23,488 bases of DNA from JAMCZU01 sp964479405 (GCA_964479405.1 CAYZMA010000014.1:1-23488), one strand, 5' to 3'. Positions 13,151-20,513 are shown, numbered from the stretch's first letter. Notes: a model not told the origin generated them from the sequence alone. Translations and numbers: made by a program.

Positions 13151-14332
13151 ATGACATACTTAATTTTCCTCATCTTACTATTATTACCAACTTATCTTAT
13201 CCGCTTTTCGGTATTTGGAATTCCAACGACTTTTTTGGAAATTTTAATTTATCTGGTTTTTGTTTATGGTCTTTTTCAGGCTAAAAAATTAGGTTTTAGA
13301 AAAATACCAGCAAAGATTATTTTGCCAATCGCACTTTTAATTATTGCTTTAGTTATTTCCACTATTATTTCACCGGACAAAAGAGTGGCTTTAGGTGAAT
13401 TTAAAGGTTTTTTTATTGATCCTTTGTTAGTTTTTTGGCTAATTTATCAGTTTGTTAAAAAAGAGGATTTACCAAAGATTTTTTGGGGATTGATTTTATC
13501 TGGGACTTTCGTGGCAATTGATACTATCATTTTGAAAATTTTGGGCTACACGACTGCCGATGGTCGGGTGATTGGTATTTTTGGTTATTCGTCCAATTTT
13601 GTCGCCTTATTTTTGGCGCCGATTACTGTTTTAACTTTGGCTTATGGCTATGAATTTCTACTTAAGAAAAAATATTGGTTTTTCTATTTTCTATTTTCTA
13701 TTTTCTTACTTCTTTTACTTTCTATTTATTTTTCTGGTAGCCGAGGTGGAATTTTAGCGGTTATGGCTGGCTTGGGTATTTTTGCGGTTTTAAATTTTTG
13801 GAGTTGGATTAAGTCGCGGCTTTCGGCCAAAATTATAATTGGTATTTTAATTGTAATGGCTATTTATACTTCGTGGATATTGTTTCGGCCCGATTTTACG
13901 GTAACGCAAGTTTCTGGTGGTCGGGTGGCAACTTCCAACAATTTGCGTTGGCAGATTTGGGAGACTTCCTTGGAAATGATTAAAAATCAGCCGATTTTAG
14001 GAGTGGGTTTGGGTAATTTTCAAAATGCTTTTTCGGAACTAACTAAAAATCGAGGTAATTTTCCAGAATATATTACACCACAGGCGGCGACACCGCACAA
14101 TATTTTTCTGATGTTCTATTTAAGTTTGGGGATTTTAGGGCTTTTAGGATTTGTTTGGCTTTTGGTTTTGTTCTTCCATGAAGGCTTAAAAAAGATTAAT
14201 TCAAAGTCAGCTGTTATTGTAATGGCTGTTTTTTCATCAATTATTATCTACGGTTTAATTGAATCTTCAATTTGGAAAAATGATCTTGGCATTATTTTTT
14301 GGACCATGTGGGGGTTGATTTGGATTATTTAA
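13151..14332 (+). CDS. O-antigen ligase/polymerase-like membrane protein, second copy
   Basis: A 393-residue polytopic protein, about 90 residues shorter than its neighbour at 11584, with about 10-11 hydrophobic helices. The family pattern is clear: FSGSRGGILAVMAGLG, LRWQIWETSLEMIKNQPILGVGLGNF, and TPHNIFLMFYLSLGILG, where the Arg of SRGG and the His of PHN are typical conserved residues. Two ligase/polymerase-type proteins in tandem suggest a division of labour (polymerisation versus attachment) or two glycans. There is no visible RBS. The end overlaps the next reading frame, which needs a TTG or GTG start, so the two are probably coupled. Confidence 0.85.
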   Translation: MTYLIFLILLLLPTYLIRFSVFGIPTTFLEILIYLVFVYGLFQAKKLGFRKIPAKIILPIALLIIALVISTIISPDKRVALGEFKGFFIDPLLVFWLIYQFVKKEDLPKIFWGLILSGTFVAIDTIILKILGYTTADGRVIGIFGYSSNFVALFLAPITVLTLAYGYEFLLKKKYWFFYFLFSIFLLLLLSIYFSGSRGGILAVMAGLGIFAVLNFWSWIKSRLSAKIIIGILIVMAIYTSWILFRPDFTVTQVSGGRVATSNNLRWQIWETSLEMIKNQPILGVGLGNFQNAFSELTKNRGNFPEYITPQAATPHNIFLMFYLSLGILGLLGFVWLLVLFFHEGLKKINSKSAVIVMAVFSSIIIYGLIESSIWKNDLGIIFWTMWGLIWII

Positions 14333-15981
14333 AAAAAAATTGGCTCGCCTCGCGGCGAAGCGGGCAAAAAATTATTTTAGTCGGGATTTTTCTGGTTTCT
14401 TTTTTCTTGATGATTTTTTCTAGTGCCACCGACTCAATGGTGGTGGATGAAAAAGTTCATATTCCAGCCGGCTATCTTCATGTTTGGAAAGGCGATTACA
14501 CTTTTAATAGTGAGCATCCACCCATGCTCAACGATTTGGCTGGATTATTTGCTAAATTTGCTAAACCAAATGCACCGGCGGTGCCGGCAAATTTCACCGG
14601 CGGAGATCAGTGGGAATATGGTGATATGTTTTTTTATTTGTCAGGTAATAACATTGATAAGATTCTTTTTTGGGCGCGACTACCTTTTATTTTTTTAACT
14701 TTGGGACTGATTTATTTGGTTTTTTTGTGGGCAAAAACTTTGTTTGGTCCAAAAGCTGGGCTAGTAGCGGCGACATTAACCGCTTTTTCACCCAATATTT
14801 TAGCTCATGGACGATTGGCGACCACCGATATTGGGGTTACTCTTTTCTTTCTTTTAGTCTGCTGGCTACTGCGGAAATATTTTCTAAAACCAAATTTAAA
14901 AACAGTTGCCTTATTAGGTTTGGGGTTAGGTCTGGTTTTATTGGCAAAATTTTCCGGTATTTTTGTTGTGCCAGTTATTATTTTAGGTCTGATTTTTATT
15001 TGGTTTTTAAAGCGACAAAAATTTCTTAAAAGTTTGTTAGAATCTTTACTAATTTTTGCTGTGGCCGGAATTTTAATTTGGGGCGTTTATTTTTTCTCTA
15101 TGCGAACGCAAATTATTACAGCGCCGGACTCTTTACAGCTGTCAAAAACCTTCCATCACAAAGTAATATCGGGAACATTTTCCAAGTTTCTTATTATGCC
15201 TTACGATAAATATTTTCAAGGTTTAGAAATTCTTACAGATCATAATACCTCTGGTCATTGGTCCTATCTTGATGGTGAAGTGGGCTACAGTGGTTGGTGG
15301 TATTATTTTCCTCTGGTAATGCTTTACAAAATGCCTTTGACAGAAATTATTCTTTTAGTTTTAAGTATAGGATTCGTTATTAAAAGATTGCTTCCCCCGC
15401 CATGGCGGGGTCGCAATGACATAAAAACCTTTGATTATTTATTACTATTTTTCCCGCCTCTTTTATTTTTAGTCGTTTCAATGATTGGCAGAATTGATAT
15501 TGGTATTCGTCATATTTTGCCTATTTTGCCTTTTATATATATTTTTATTAGTAGCCTGGTTTTGAGAAAAAATAAAATTATTCAAAAATTAATCTTTGGT
15601 TTAGTTGGGCTTCAAATAATAATTGGAATTTTAGCTTTTCCGAATTATATAACCTACTTTAATCAATTTGCTGGTGGTGCCAAAGGGGGGATTAAGCATC
15701 TTTCTGACTCAAATTTAGATTGGAATCAGAATATGAAAAGATTTGGCGCTTATGCCAAAGAAAATAACATTAAAAAAGTTTATGCTCTTTGTTGGGATAA
15801 TTATTCTTTTGTCTATCAAGGGGTAGATGTAGAAACATTGCCCAATGAATTTGCTAAAGGCGTGGTGGTAATTTGCGCTCAACAAATGTTGGTGCCACCA
15901 GATGGTTTTGATTTTGATTGGGTGACAAAACATCCACCGTCTGCAGTTGTGGGCAACGCAATGTATCTTTGGCGGTTTTAA
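14299..15981 (+). CDS. GT-C (GT39/PMT-like) membrane glycosyltransferase, copy 1
   Basis: A polytopic protein of up to 560 residues. The first extracytoplasmic loop has VVDEKVHIPAGYLHVWKGD, with the acidic DE pair of lipid-carrier-dependent GT-C enzymes, followed by SEHPPMLNDLAGLF. GRLATTDIG and KFSG mark the next loops. It probably transfers a polyprenyl-phosphate sugar on the outer face. The start is uncertain: TTG at 14299, GTG at 14308 or TTG at 14320. Alignment with the paralogue at 15982 favours a start close to LKKNW, hence 14320. Two repeat-coded patches are visible: LASRRSG near the N-terminus (14343-14365) and RLLPPPWRGRND (15385-15420). The second lies at the same position as a repeat in the paralogue. 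Confidence 0.85.
   Translation: MDHVGVDLDYLKKNWLASRRSGQKIILVGIFLVSFFLMIFSSATDSMVVDEKVHIPAGYLHVWKGDYTFNSEHPPMLNDLAGLFAKFAKPNAPAVPANFTGGDQWEYGDMFFYLSGNNIDKILFWARLPFIFLTLGLIYLVFLWAKTLFGPKAGLVAATLTAFSPNILAHGRLATTDIGVTLFFLLVCWLLRKYFLKPNLKTVALLGLGLGLVLLAKFSGIFVVPVIILGLIFIWFLKRQKFLKSLLESLLIFAVAGILIWGVYFFSMRTQIITAPDSLQLSKTFHHKVISGTFSKFLIMPYDKYFQGLEILTDHNTSGHWSYLDGEVGYSGWWYYFPLVMLYKMPLTEIILLVLSIGFVIKRLLPPPWRGRNDIKTFDYLLLFFPPLLFLVVSMIGRIDIGIRHILPILPFIYIFISSLVLRKNKIIQKLIFGLVGLQIIIGILAFPNYITYFNQFAGGAKGGIKHLSDSNLDWNQNMKRFGAYAKENNIKKVYALCWDNYSFVYQGVDVETLPNEFAKGVVVICAQQMLVPPDGFDFDWVTKHPPSAVVGNAMYLWRF
14343..14365. repeat. In-frame imperfect palindrome
   Basis: GCTCGCCTCGC followed by GGCGAAGCGGGC forms an imperfect inverted repeat that codes LASRRSG near the N-terminus of the GT-C gene. 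The paralogue at 15982 lacks these residues, consistent with insertion. Confidence 0.6.
15385..15420 (-). repeat. In-frame palindromic repeat, single unit, inverted
   Basis: On the minus strand it begins GTCATTGCGACCCC and ends GAAGCAATCT, with CCCCGCC/GGCGGGG as inner stem and ATTGC/GCAAT as outer stem. It codes RLLPPPWRGRND between two membrane segments of the GT-C protein. Confidence 0.8.
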
Positions 15982-17616
15982 ATGTTTAAAAAAAATAAAA
16001 CCAAAATTTTACTCATTGCCATTATGTTAGCTTCTTTTGTCTTAATGTTTTTTTCGGCCCAATCGGATTCTTTGACTAATGATGAAAAAGTTCATATTAC
16101 GGCAGGCTATCTTCATACTTGGAAAGGCGATTATACTTTTAATACCGAGCATCCGCCTTTGTTAAATGATTTGGCAGGTCTTTTTGCTAAATTTGCCAAA
16201 CCGAATTTGCCGGAAAAACCTCTTTCTTCCTTTAATTCCGGCAGTGATCAATGGGAATTTGCTGATCTTTTTTTCTATAATTCGCAAAATAATGTTGATA
16301 AAATTATTTTATTCTCAAGATTGCCTTTTATTTTTTTAACCCTGTGTTTAATTTATTTGGTTTTTTTATTGGCAAAAACTTTATTTGGTGTTAAAGCCGG
16401 ACTTATTGCTGCTACCTTAACCGCTTTTTCACCCAATATTTTAGCTCATGGCAGACTGGCAACAACCGATATTGGTTTAGTTTTCTTTTTTCTTTTAACT
16501 TGCTGGTTACTGCGGAAATATTTTCTAAAACCAAATTGGCAAAATGCTCTATTCCTTGGTTTAAGCTTGGGTTTGGTGATTTTGGCAAAGTTTTCAGGAG
16601 TAATTATTTTGCCGGTTATTTTTTTGGGCTTAATTTATATTTGGAAAACAAAAAAGCCAAAATTTTTATCGGCTTTCGGTCAATTTTTGATCATCTTAAT
16701 TTTGCCAATTATTTTAATTTGGGTTTTTTATGCTTTTTCAATGCGGGCAAATCTTGATAATTCGTTATTAATGATGCCATTTGAAAAATTTGTTGCCGGT
16801 TTAAAAACAGTCATGGACCATAATAATCAAGGACATTTAACTTATCTTAACGGGCAATTAAGTAGTACGGGTTGGTGGTATTATTTTCCTTTAGTTTTGT
16901 GGTACAAAATGACCTTGTCGGAACTTATTCTTTTGGTGGTGAGTATTATCGTGTTGTCATTGCGAGCGAAGCGAAGCAATCTTTACCAAATAGATTGCTT
17001 TGTCGCTGACGCTCCTCGCAATGACAAACATATAGATAAATTTAATTATTATTTAATCATTTTCCCGCCTCTTTTATTTTTAGTTGTTTCAATGATTGGC
17101 CATATTGATATTGGTATCCGTCATGTTTTAGTTTTGTTGCCGTTTTTTTATATTTTTATCAGTCAGTTAATAAATTATCAAAATCGTTATTTAAAATTTG
17201 TATTGCTTGTGCTTCTTGTAGGGCAAATTGTCATTTGCATTTTAGCTTTTCCTAATTATATTGCTTATTTTAATCAAATTGCTGGTGGTTCTAAGGGAGG
17301 AATTAAGCATTTAGCCGATTCAAATTTAGATTGGGATCAAAATATTAAAAGATTTAAAAAATATGTTGAGGAAAATAAAGTTGAAAAAGTCTATCAAGAT
17401 TTTTATGATGGCAATCCTTTGAACTATTATGGCATTAATTATAATGATGTGCCAAAAAAACCAACAAATGGCATGGTAGCTATTTCGGCTCAATGGCTAG
17501 TAGTCCCACGAGACAGATTTGACATTGATTGGGTAAAGAATTATCCGCCCGATGACATTATTTCTAATGGTATTTATATTTGGCGATTTGATAAAAAGCC
17601 AGTAGAATTAAGGTAG
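15982..17616 (+). CDS. GT-C (GT39/PMT-like) membrane glycosyltransferase, copy 2
   Basis: A 544-residue tandem paralogue of the preceding gene, starting at the base after its stop. The catalytic-loop motif is TNDEKVHITAGYLHTWKGD, followed by TEHPPLLNDLAGLFAKFAKP. AFSPNILAHGRLATTDIG and FPPLLFLVVSMIG are almost identical in both copies. The C-terminal soluble part (GGIKHLADSNLDWDQNIKRF) is also shared. It differs from copy 1 by lacking about 25 residues around copy-1 position 270-300 and by carrying a 70-bp palindromic repeat (16956-17025) that codes SLRAKRSNLYQ, IDCFVADAPRND. A tandem duplication followed by divergence is the simplest history. Function as for copy 1, perhaps with a different acceptor. 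Confidence 0.87.
   Translation: MFKKNKTKILLIAIMLASFVLMFFSAQSDSLTNDEKVHITAGYLHTWKGDYTFNTEHPPLLNDLAGLFAKFAKPNLPEKPLSSFNSGSDQWEFADLFFYNSQNNVDKIILFSRLPFIFLTLCLIYLVFLLAKTLFGVKAGLIAATLTAFSPNILAHGRLATTDIGLVFFFLLTCWLLRKYFLKPNWQNALFLGLSLGLVILAKFSGVIILPVIFLGLIYIWKTKKPKFLSAFGQFLIILILPIILIWVFYAFSMRANLDNSLLMMPFEKFVAGLKTVMDHNNQGHLTYLNGQLSSTGWWYYFPLVLWYKMTLSELILLVVSIIVLSLRAKRSNLYQIDCFVADAPRNDKHIDKFNYYLIIFPPLLFLVVSMIGHIDIGIRHVLVLLPFFYIFISQLINYQNRYLKFVLLVLLVGQIVICILAFPNYIAYFNQIAGGSKGGIKHLADSNLDWDQNIKRFKKYVEENKVEKVYQDFYDGNPLNYYGINYNDVPKKPTNGMVAISAQWLVVPRDRFDIDWVKNYPPDDIISNGIYIWRFDKKPVELR
16956..17025 (+). repeat. In-frame palindromic repeat, head-to-head double unit
   Basis: Unit 1 (16956-16982) begins GTCATTGCGAGC and ends GAAGCAATCT. 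Unit 2 (16992-17025) is inverted, beginning AGATTGCTTT and ending CTCGCAATGAC. The outer 11 bases GTCATTGCGAG and CTCGCAATGAC pair perfectly. It adds about 23 residues at the site occupied by a single unit in the paralogue. Confidence 0.88.
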
Positions 17617-17623
17617 GTTAAAT

Positions 17624-18475
17624 ATGTTTTTATCGGTTATTATCCCGGCCTACAACGAAGAAAAAAGATTGCCCGAGACTTTAAAAAAAGTTCGGAATTA
17701 TTTAAATCATCAAAATATCACCCGCCTTGACTCGGCGAGGCAGGCCTACGAGGTGATAGTGGTTAACGATGGTTCAACCGATTCCACCCCGCGGGTGGCA
17801 TCTGGTTTAATTAAAGATTGGGATGGGTTTAGATTAGTTGATAACAAAGAAAATCAGGGTAAGGGAGCGGTGGTAAAACAAGGAATGCTAGAGGCAAAAG
17901 GTGATTGGCGATTGTTTATGGATGCAGATAATTCAACGGATATCAGTGAAATTGAAAAGCTTTGGAAGTTCGCAAATCAAAGTTGTCATTCTGAGCAGAG
18001 CGCCTTTAGCAGACCAGAATCTGTCGCGAATGCGACATCTTGGACAAGCCAAGAGATCCCTCGGCAAGCTCGGGATGACGACAATTTTCGTGCTTATGAT
18101 GTTATTATCGGTTCTCGTTATTTAAGCAAAGATTCTATTAAAATTAAACAACCACTTTCTCGGAGAGTTGTTTCGCGATTTGGGAATTTGCTGGTTAGAT
18201 TATTTTTGGGGATTAAATCGGTTGATACCCAATGTGGTTTTAAATTGTTTTCCAAAGAAGCGACTGAAAAAATATTTCCTTTGCAGGAAATTACCCGTTG
18301 GGGTTTTGATATGGAAATTTTAGCCATTGCTATTAAAAAGGGCTATAAAATTAAAGAAGTACCGGTTTCTTGGTGCGATGCCGAAGGTTCGCAGGTTAAA
18401 AAATCCGCTACTTTTAAAACCTTAAAAGAACTCCTAACAATTAAGTGGAATATGATGAAGGGAAAGTACAATTAA
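17624..18475 (+). CDS. GT2 glycosyltransferase (polyprenyl-phosphate hexose synthase, ALG5/DPM1-like)
   Basis: A 283-residue GT-A fold enzyme. The core reads FLSVIIPAYNEEKRLPETL, YEVIVVNDGSTDSTP, NQGKGAVVKQGMLEAKGDW, LFMDADNSTDISEIEKL (DAD metal motif), VIIGSRYL and DTQCGFKLFSKEATEKIF, then GFDMEILAIAIKKGYKIKEVPVSW. It would make a lipid-phosphate sugar used by the two upstream GT-C enzymes. Three palindromic stretches interrupt the standard core in frame: NITRLDSARQA before the VNDGS strand (17717-17757), a small palindrome at STPRVA (17784-17798), and about 32 residues after the DAD helix (17985-18079, including PRQARDDDN). They fall in loops, so the enzyme may still fold. The RBS is weak (AAGGTAGG), seven bases after the upstream stop. 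Confidence 0.88.
   Translation: MFLSVIIPAYNEEKRLPETLKKVRNYLNHQNITRLDSARQAYEVIVVNDGSTDSTPRVASGLIKDWDGFRLVDNKENQGKGAVVKQGMLEAKGDWRLFMDADNSTDISEIEKLWKFANQSCHSEQSAFSRPESVANATSWTSQEIPRQARDDDNFRAYDVIIGSRYLSKDSIKIKQPLSRRVVSRFGNLLVRLFLGIKSVDTQCGFKLFSKEATEKIFPLQEITRWGFDMEILAIAIKKGYKIKEVPVSWCDAEGSQVKKSATFKTLKELLTIKWNMMKGKYN
17717..17757. repeat. In-frame palindromic element in the GT2 gene
   Basis: Outer arms ATCACC (17717-17722) and GGTGAT (17752-17757) pair perfectly, and inner CCCGCCT and AGGCAGG pair with one mismatch. The coded peptide (ITRLDSARQAYE) expands the loop before the second core strand. Confidence 0.65.
17784..17798. repeat. Short palindrome CCACCC/GGGTGG in the GT2 gene
   Basis: CCACCC (17784-17789) and GGGTGG (17793-17798) around CGC form a 6-bp stem just after the NDGSTD codons. 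It may be part of the original gene rather than an insertion, because the protein alignment does not clearly require extra residues. Confidence 0.4.
17985..18079 (+). repeat. In-frame palindromic repeat, GTCATTCTGAG type
   Basis: The 95-bp element begins GTCATTCTGAGC and ends CTCGGGATGAC, an imperfect inverted repeat. Inside is TGTCGC/GCGACA around GAAT. The coded segment CHSEQSAFSRPESV and PRQARDDD is foreign to GT2 enzymes. The same inner hairpin occurs, inverted, in the intergenic copy at 20972-21056. Confidence 0.85.
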
Positions 18476-18476
18476 C

Positions 18477-18547
18477 AGGAGGAAAAAGTAGTGTATATAT
18501 CGCGATCGCGAAATACACACGATTATTTTAAGGAGGAAATTGTATAA
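18477..18547 (+). other. Leader-like region without a downstream gene
   Basis: AGGAGG (18477-18482), immediately after the GT2 stop, is followed eight bases later by GTG opening an 18-codon frame (18491-18547). GTGTAT (18491-18496) and ATACAC (18513-18518) enclose the 12-bp palindrome TCGCGATCGCGA (18500-18511). A second strong RBS, AAGGAGG (18530-18536), faces no gene: the minus-strand terminator hairpin begins 16 bases later. It may encode a tiny leader peptide, or be what is left after a gene was deleted between RBS and terminator. Confidence 0.45.
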
Positions 18548-18577
18548 AAAAAGCCCCCGGGGTAAAAACCGGGGGCT
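18544..18577 (-). terminator. Terminator of the HAF-repeat gene
   Basis: A 9-bp GC-rich stem (AGCCCCCGG at 18552-18560, CCGGGGGCT at 18569-18577) is followed on the minus strand by a run of T. It lies 24 bases after the stop codon of the gene at 18601-19623 and could also stop plus-strand transcripts weakly. Confidence 0.92.
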
Positions 18578-18600
18578 TATATTATACAGAAAGTAATTGA

Positions 18601-19623
18601 TTATTTGCGACGTGGCTGGATAAGAAAGTATCCATGCGTGCCGTCAGGCCGTTCGGCTTCGGCGAGGATTTGGTTTTGGTCATTCAGCCCTGTAACATTC
18701 GTTACTTTGAGATTTTTGACCAGATTTGATATAAAAATCGGCTTAGCTCCCGGTGAATTCCAGAAGACCGGTTTGGAATCAAGGAAGCCAAGAACCGTGC
18801 CTCGGTTGTTAATATTTGTGGCGAAACCCCACAGTCCCAGAGAAATTAGCTTATGAAGCTGTCCATTTCTCCAAAGACCGGGTCGAGCAGCATTCGGAGT
18901 TCTGGCGGTGGCGTCGGTGTTATAAGAACCGACTACTTGACTCTGGTCATTAATATCACAGACCAAGTCAGTGCTTTCAAGTGGCCACACACCATTGTCC
19001 CAAAGAATTGGGTTTAGATGTGTCGGGTTATTTGGATCAGGGGCATAGCCAACAGCTTGACCCAAATTGTTGTTAGCGACGAGCCACGAGTTTAGCTCGT
19101 GCTCAATTGCCACTTTGTAGCTCGGATGCCAGATTAGAGCGGTGGAAGGACCATGTTGAGAAGAAGTATAACCAACAACTTGGTTAAGGTTGTTTAATCG
19201 GTAGAGGAAAACATGACCTCCGTCTACCGTCCCGGCAATCTCGTTCTTATTGCCGTTTGGTTGAACCAACAAATAGTTTAATACTACTGGATTGACAGAT
19301 TCAACCTCTAACAACAGACTGCCTTGGTCGTTGATGTCCAGTGGTCTGGCATTGTTGTAGCCAAACGTGCCTAGACTGCTCAACTGACCTTTTTCCCATC
19401 GGACCGTCTCAAAACGACGATCGTCGTAGTTGTCAGGATTGAGGTAACGCCACCCAATAACTACGCCCTGATTATTAATCGCTGTTGGCGTAAAGTTCAG
19501 GGGGGTCGCCTCAAACAAAGTTGGGTTAATAACGGGAAGAGTGACAGCGGCGCTGGTGGCGCTAGCCACCAGAAGAGACGAGAAAACTACCAGAATAACC
19601 GAGAAGATAACTACCTTTTTCAA
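18601..19623 (-). CDS. Secreted HAF-type repeat protein, likely beta-propeller
   Basis: A 340-residue exported protein with a signal peptide (residues 1 to about 25, hydrophobic core then ATSAA). The rest is made of seven degenerate repeats centred on IN(N/D)xGxVVG: AINNQGVVIG, DINDQGSLLL, RLNNLNQVVG, VANNNLGQAVG, DINDQSQVVG, NINNRGTVLG and GLNDQNQILA. Each is usually followed by a Trp strand (VRWEKGQL, LIWHP, ILWDNGVW, GLWRNGQL, VFWNS). This is the pattern of HAF-family extracellular repeats, and seven units would suit a seven-bladed propeller. There is no PEP-CTERM tail. The start is TTG at 19623, with AAGGAGG at 19630-19636. Composition is clearly less AT-rich than the glycan genes, suggesting transfer. 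Binding or adhesion outside the cell is a guess. Confidence 0.8.
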   Translation of the reverse strand: MKKVVIFSVILVVFSSLLVASATSAAVTLPVINPTLFEATPLNFTPTAINNQGVVIGWRYLNPDNYDDRRFETVRWEKGQLSSLGTFGYNNARPLDINDQGSLLLEVESVNPVVLNYLLVQPNGNKNEIAGTVDGGHVFLYRLNNLNQVVGYTSSQHGPSTALIWHPSYKVAIEHELNSWLVANNNLGQAVGYAPDPNNPTHLNPILWDNGVWPLESTDLVCDINDQSQVVGSYNTDATARTPNAARPGLWRNGQLHKLISLGLWGFATNINNRGTVLGFLDSKPVFWNSPGAKPIFISNLVKNLKVTNVTGLNDQNQILAEAERPDGTHGYFLIQPRRK

Positions 19624-19628
19624 TGTAC

Positions 19629-19699
19629 GCCTCCTTGGAACGGATTTAGCTTGCCTCTACGCGGTTAGCGTAAAGTGCAGCTAGTCTATTCCAAGGCAA
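19629..19699 (-). promoter_or_regulatory. Structured 5' leader that can mask the RBS
   Basis: The transcript from the promoter below has a leader of about 77 bases. CCTTGGAA near its 5' end (19689-19696) is perfectly complementary to TTCCAAGG (19633-19640), which contains the first half of the AAGGAGG RBS. The overlapping TTGCCT (19694-19699) can instead pair with AGGCAA (19651-19656), and a TACGC/GCGTA hairpin (19658-19672) lies between. The two pairings exclude each other, which allows an on/off switch. I do not recognise a known riboswitch class. Confidence 0.45.
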
Positions 19700-19706
19700 C
19701 TAAAAC

Positions 19707-19735
19707 ATCATACCTTATTTTAAGGCATTTGTCAA
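19707..19735 (-). promoter_or_regulatory. Consensus promoter for the HAF-repeat gene
   Basis: On the minus strand TTGACA (19730-19735) and TATGAT (19707-19712) are separated by 17 bases, identical in both boxes and spacing to the promoter of the zinc-finger gene. Transcription should begin near 19700. Confidence 0.88.
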
Positions 19736-19775
19736 GCCCCGCAAGAGTGAGGGATTTGAAATTCTAATAAACTAT

Positions 19776-20471
19776 CTATTTAAATCTTAAAGAATTAGCA
19801 ATTGTGTTGGTTACCAAATCTGTGCCATTGGTCTGTGCAATGCTTACAATAGTTTTATTTGTATTTTGGATTGCGGTTGTTTTTCGCGAACTTTTTGGGT
19901 CGGTATATTGAATAACTGACAATCCATTTATTGTGGATAATTTATAGTCAATTATTTCGTTTCTATTAATAAAATCTGTTAAATTTTCATAAGGTTGATC
20001 TATGCACTTGGCTGCAGTAGTGTATGTGCCACGCTCATAAGATTCGTTAGAAACAATGGCTGATGATATATCACCATTACGTATTATAATATTCGTCCAT
20101 CCAGCTACTGAAGGTGTTCCTCCTTGAATAGTGACAGTGGAATCTTGAGGGTATTCAAACGATATAGTAGGTATACAACTTAAATTAGTGCTTCCGTTTG
20201 GATCTTTAATACCTAATTTACCTTCCCAACTTTTAGTTTCTACTGACGGTGTTGCTGTAGTTGACGGTGTTTGCTCGCCAGTTGGTGTGGCAGTTGTTTT
20301 GGCTGATGCCGAAGGCGACACTTTTGAGATTATTGTTGGGGTTGGACTAACTGTGGGCGAGACAGTACTTTTATTTCCCTTAACATTCCAATAAGTAAAA
20401 CCGCCACCTAAAATCACGACGGTGGCAAATGTGACCCAAATCCATGTTCGAACTTTAATTTCAGTGGTCAT
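19776..20471 (-). CDS. Membrane-anchored protein with Thr/Ser/Pro linker
   Basis: A 231-residue protein. A short basic N-terminus and one membrane helix (residues about 9-27, WIWVTFATVVILGGGFTYW) are followed by a low-complexity linker of Thr, Ser and Pro (about 33-78). An extracytoplasmic domain of about 150 residues follows. It contains ISFEYPQDSTVTI, similar in style to FxYPxxW segments of PsbP-like exported domains, but the match is too weak to name a family. Two Cys (SCIPT, AKCID) may form a disulfide. The start ATG at 20471 follows AGGAGG. It ends 41 bases before the promoter of the HAF gene, and no clear terminator lies between them. It is likely a surface protein of unknown role. Confidence 0.78.
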   Translation of the reverse strand: MTTEIKVRTWIWVTFATVVILGGGFTYWNVKGNKSTVSPTVSPTPTIISKVSPSASAKTTATPTGEQTPSTTATPSVETKSWEGKLGIKDPNGSTNLSCIPTISFEYPQDSTVTIQGGTPSVAGWTNIIIRNGDISSAIVSNESYERGTYTTAAKCIDQPYENLTDFINRNEIIDYKLSTINGLSVIQYTDPKSSRKTTAIQNTNKTIVSIAQTNGTDLVTNTIANSLRFK

Positions 20472-20487
20472 AATTCCTCCTAAAATA

Positions 20488-20496
20488 ATTATAACA
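20488..20496 (-). promoter_or_regulatory. Extended -10 promoter for the anchored protein
   Basis: On the minus strand TGTTATAAT is an extended -10 with a perfect TATAAT. It lies so close to the RBS (20475-20480) that the leader would be only about 10 bases. No clear -35 is visible. Confidence 0.6.
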
Positions 20497-20513
20497 CATT
20501 ACTATTATCAATA

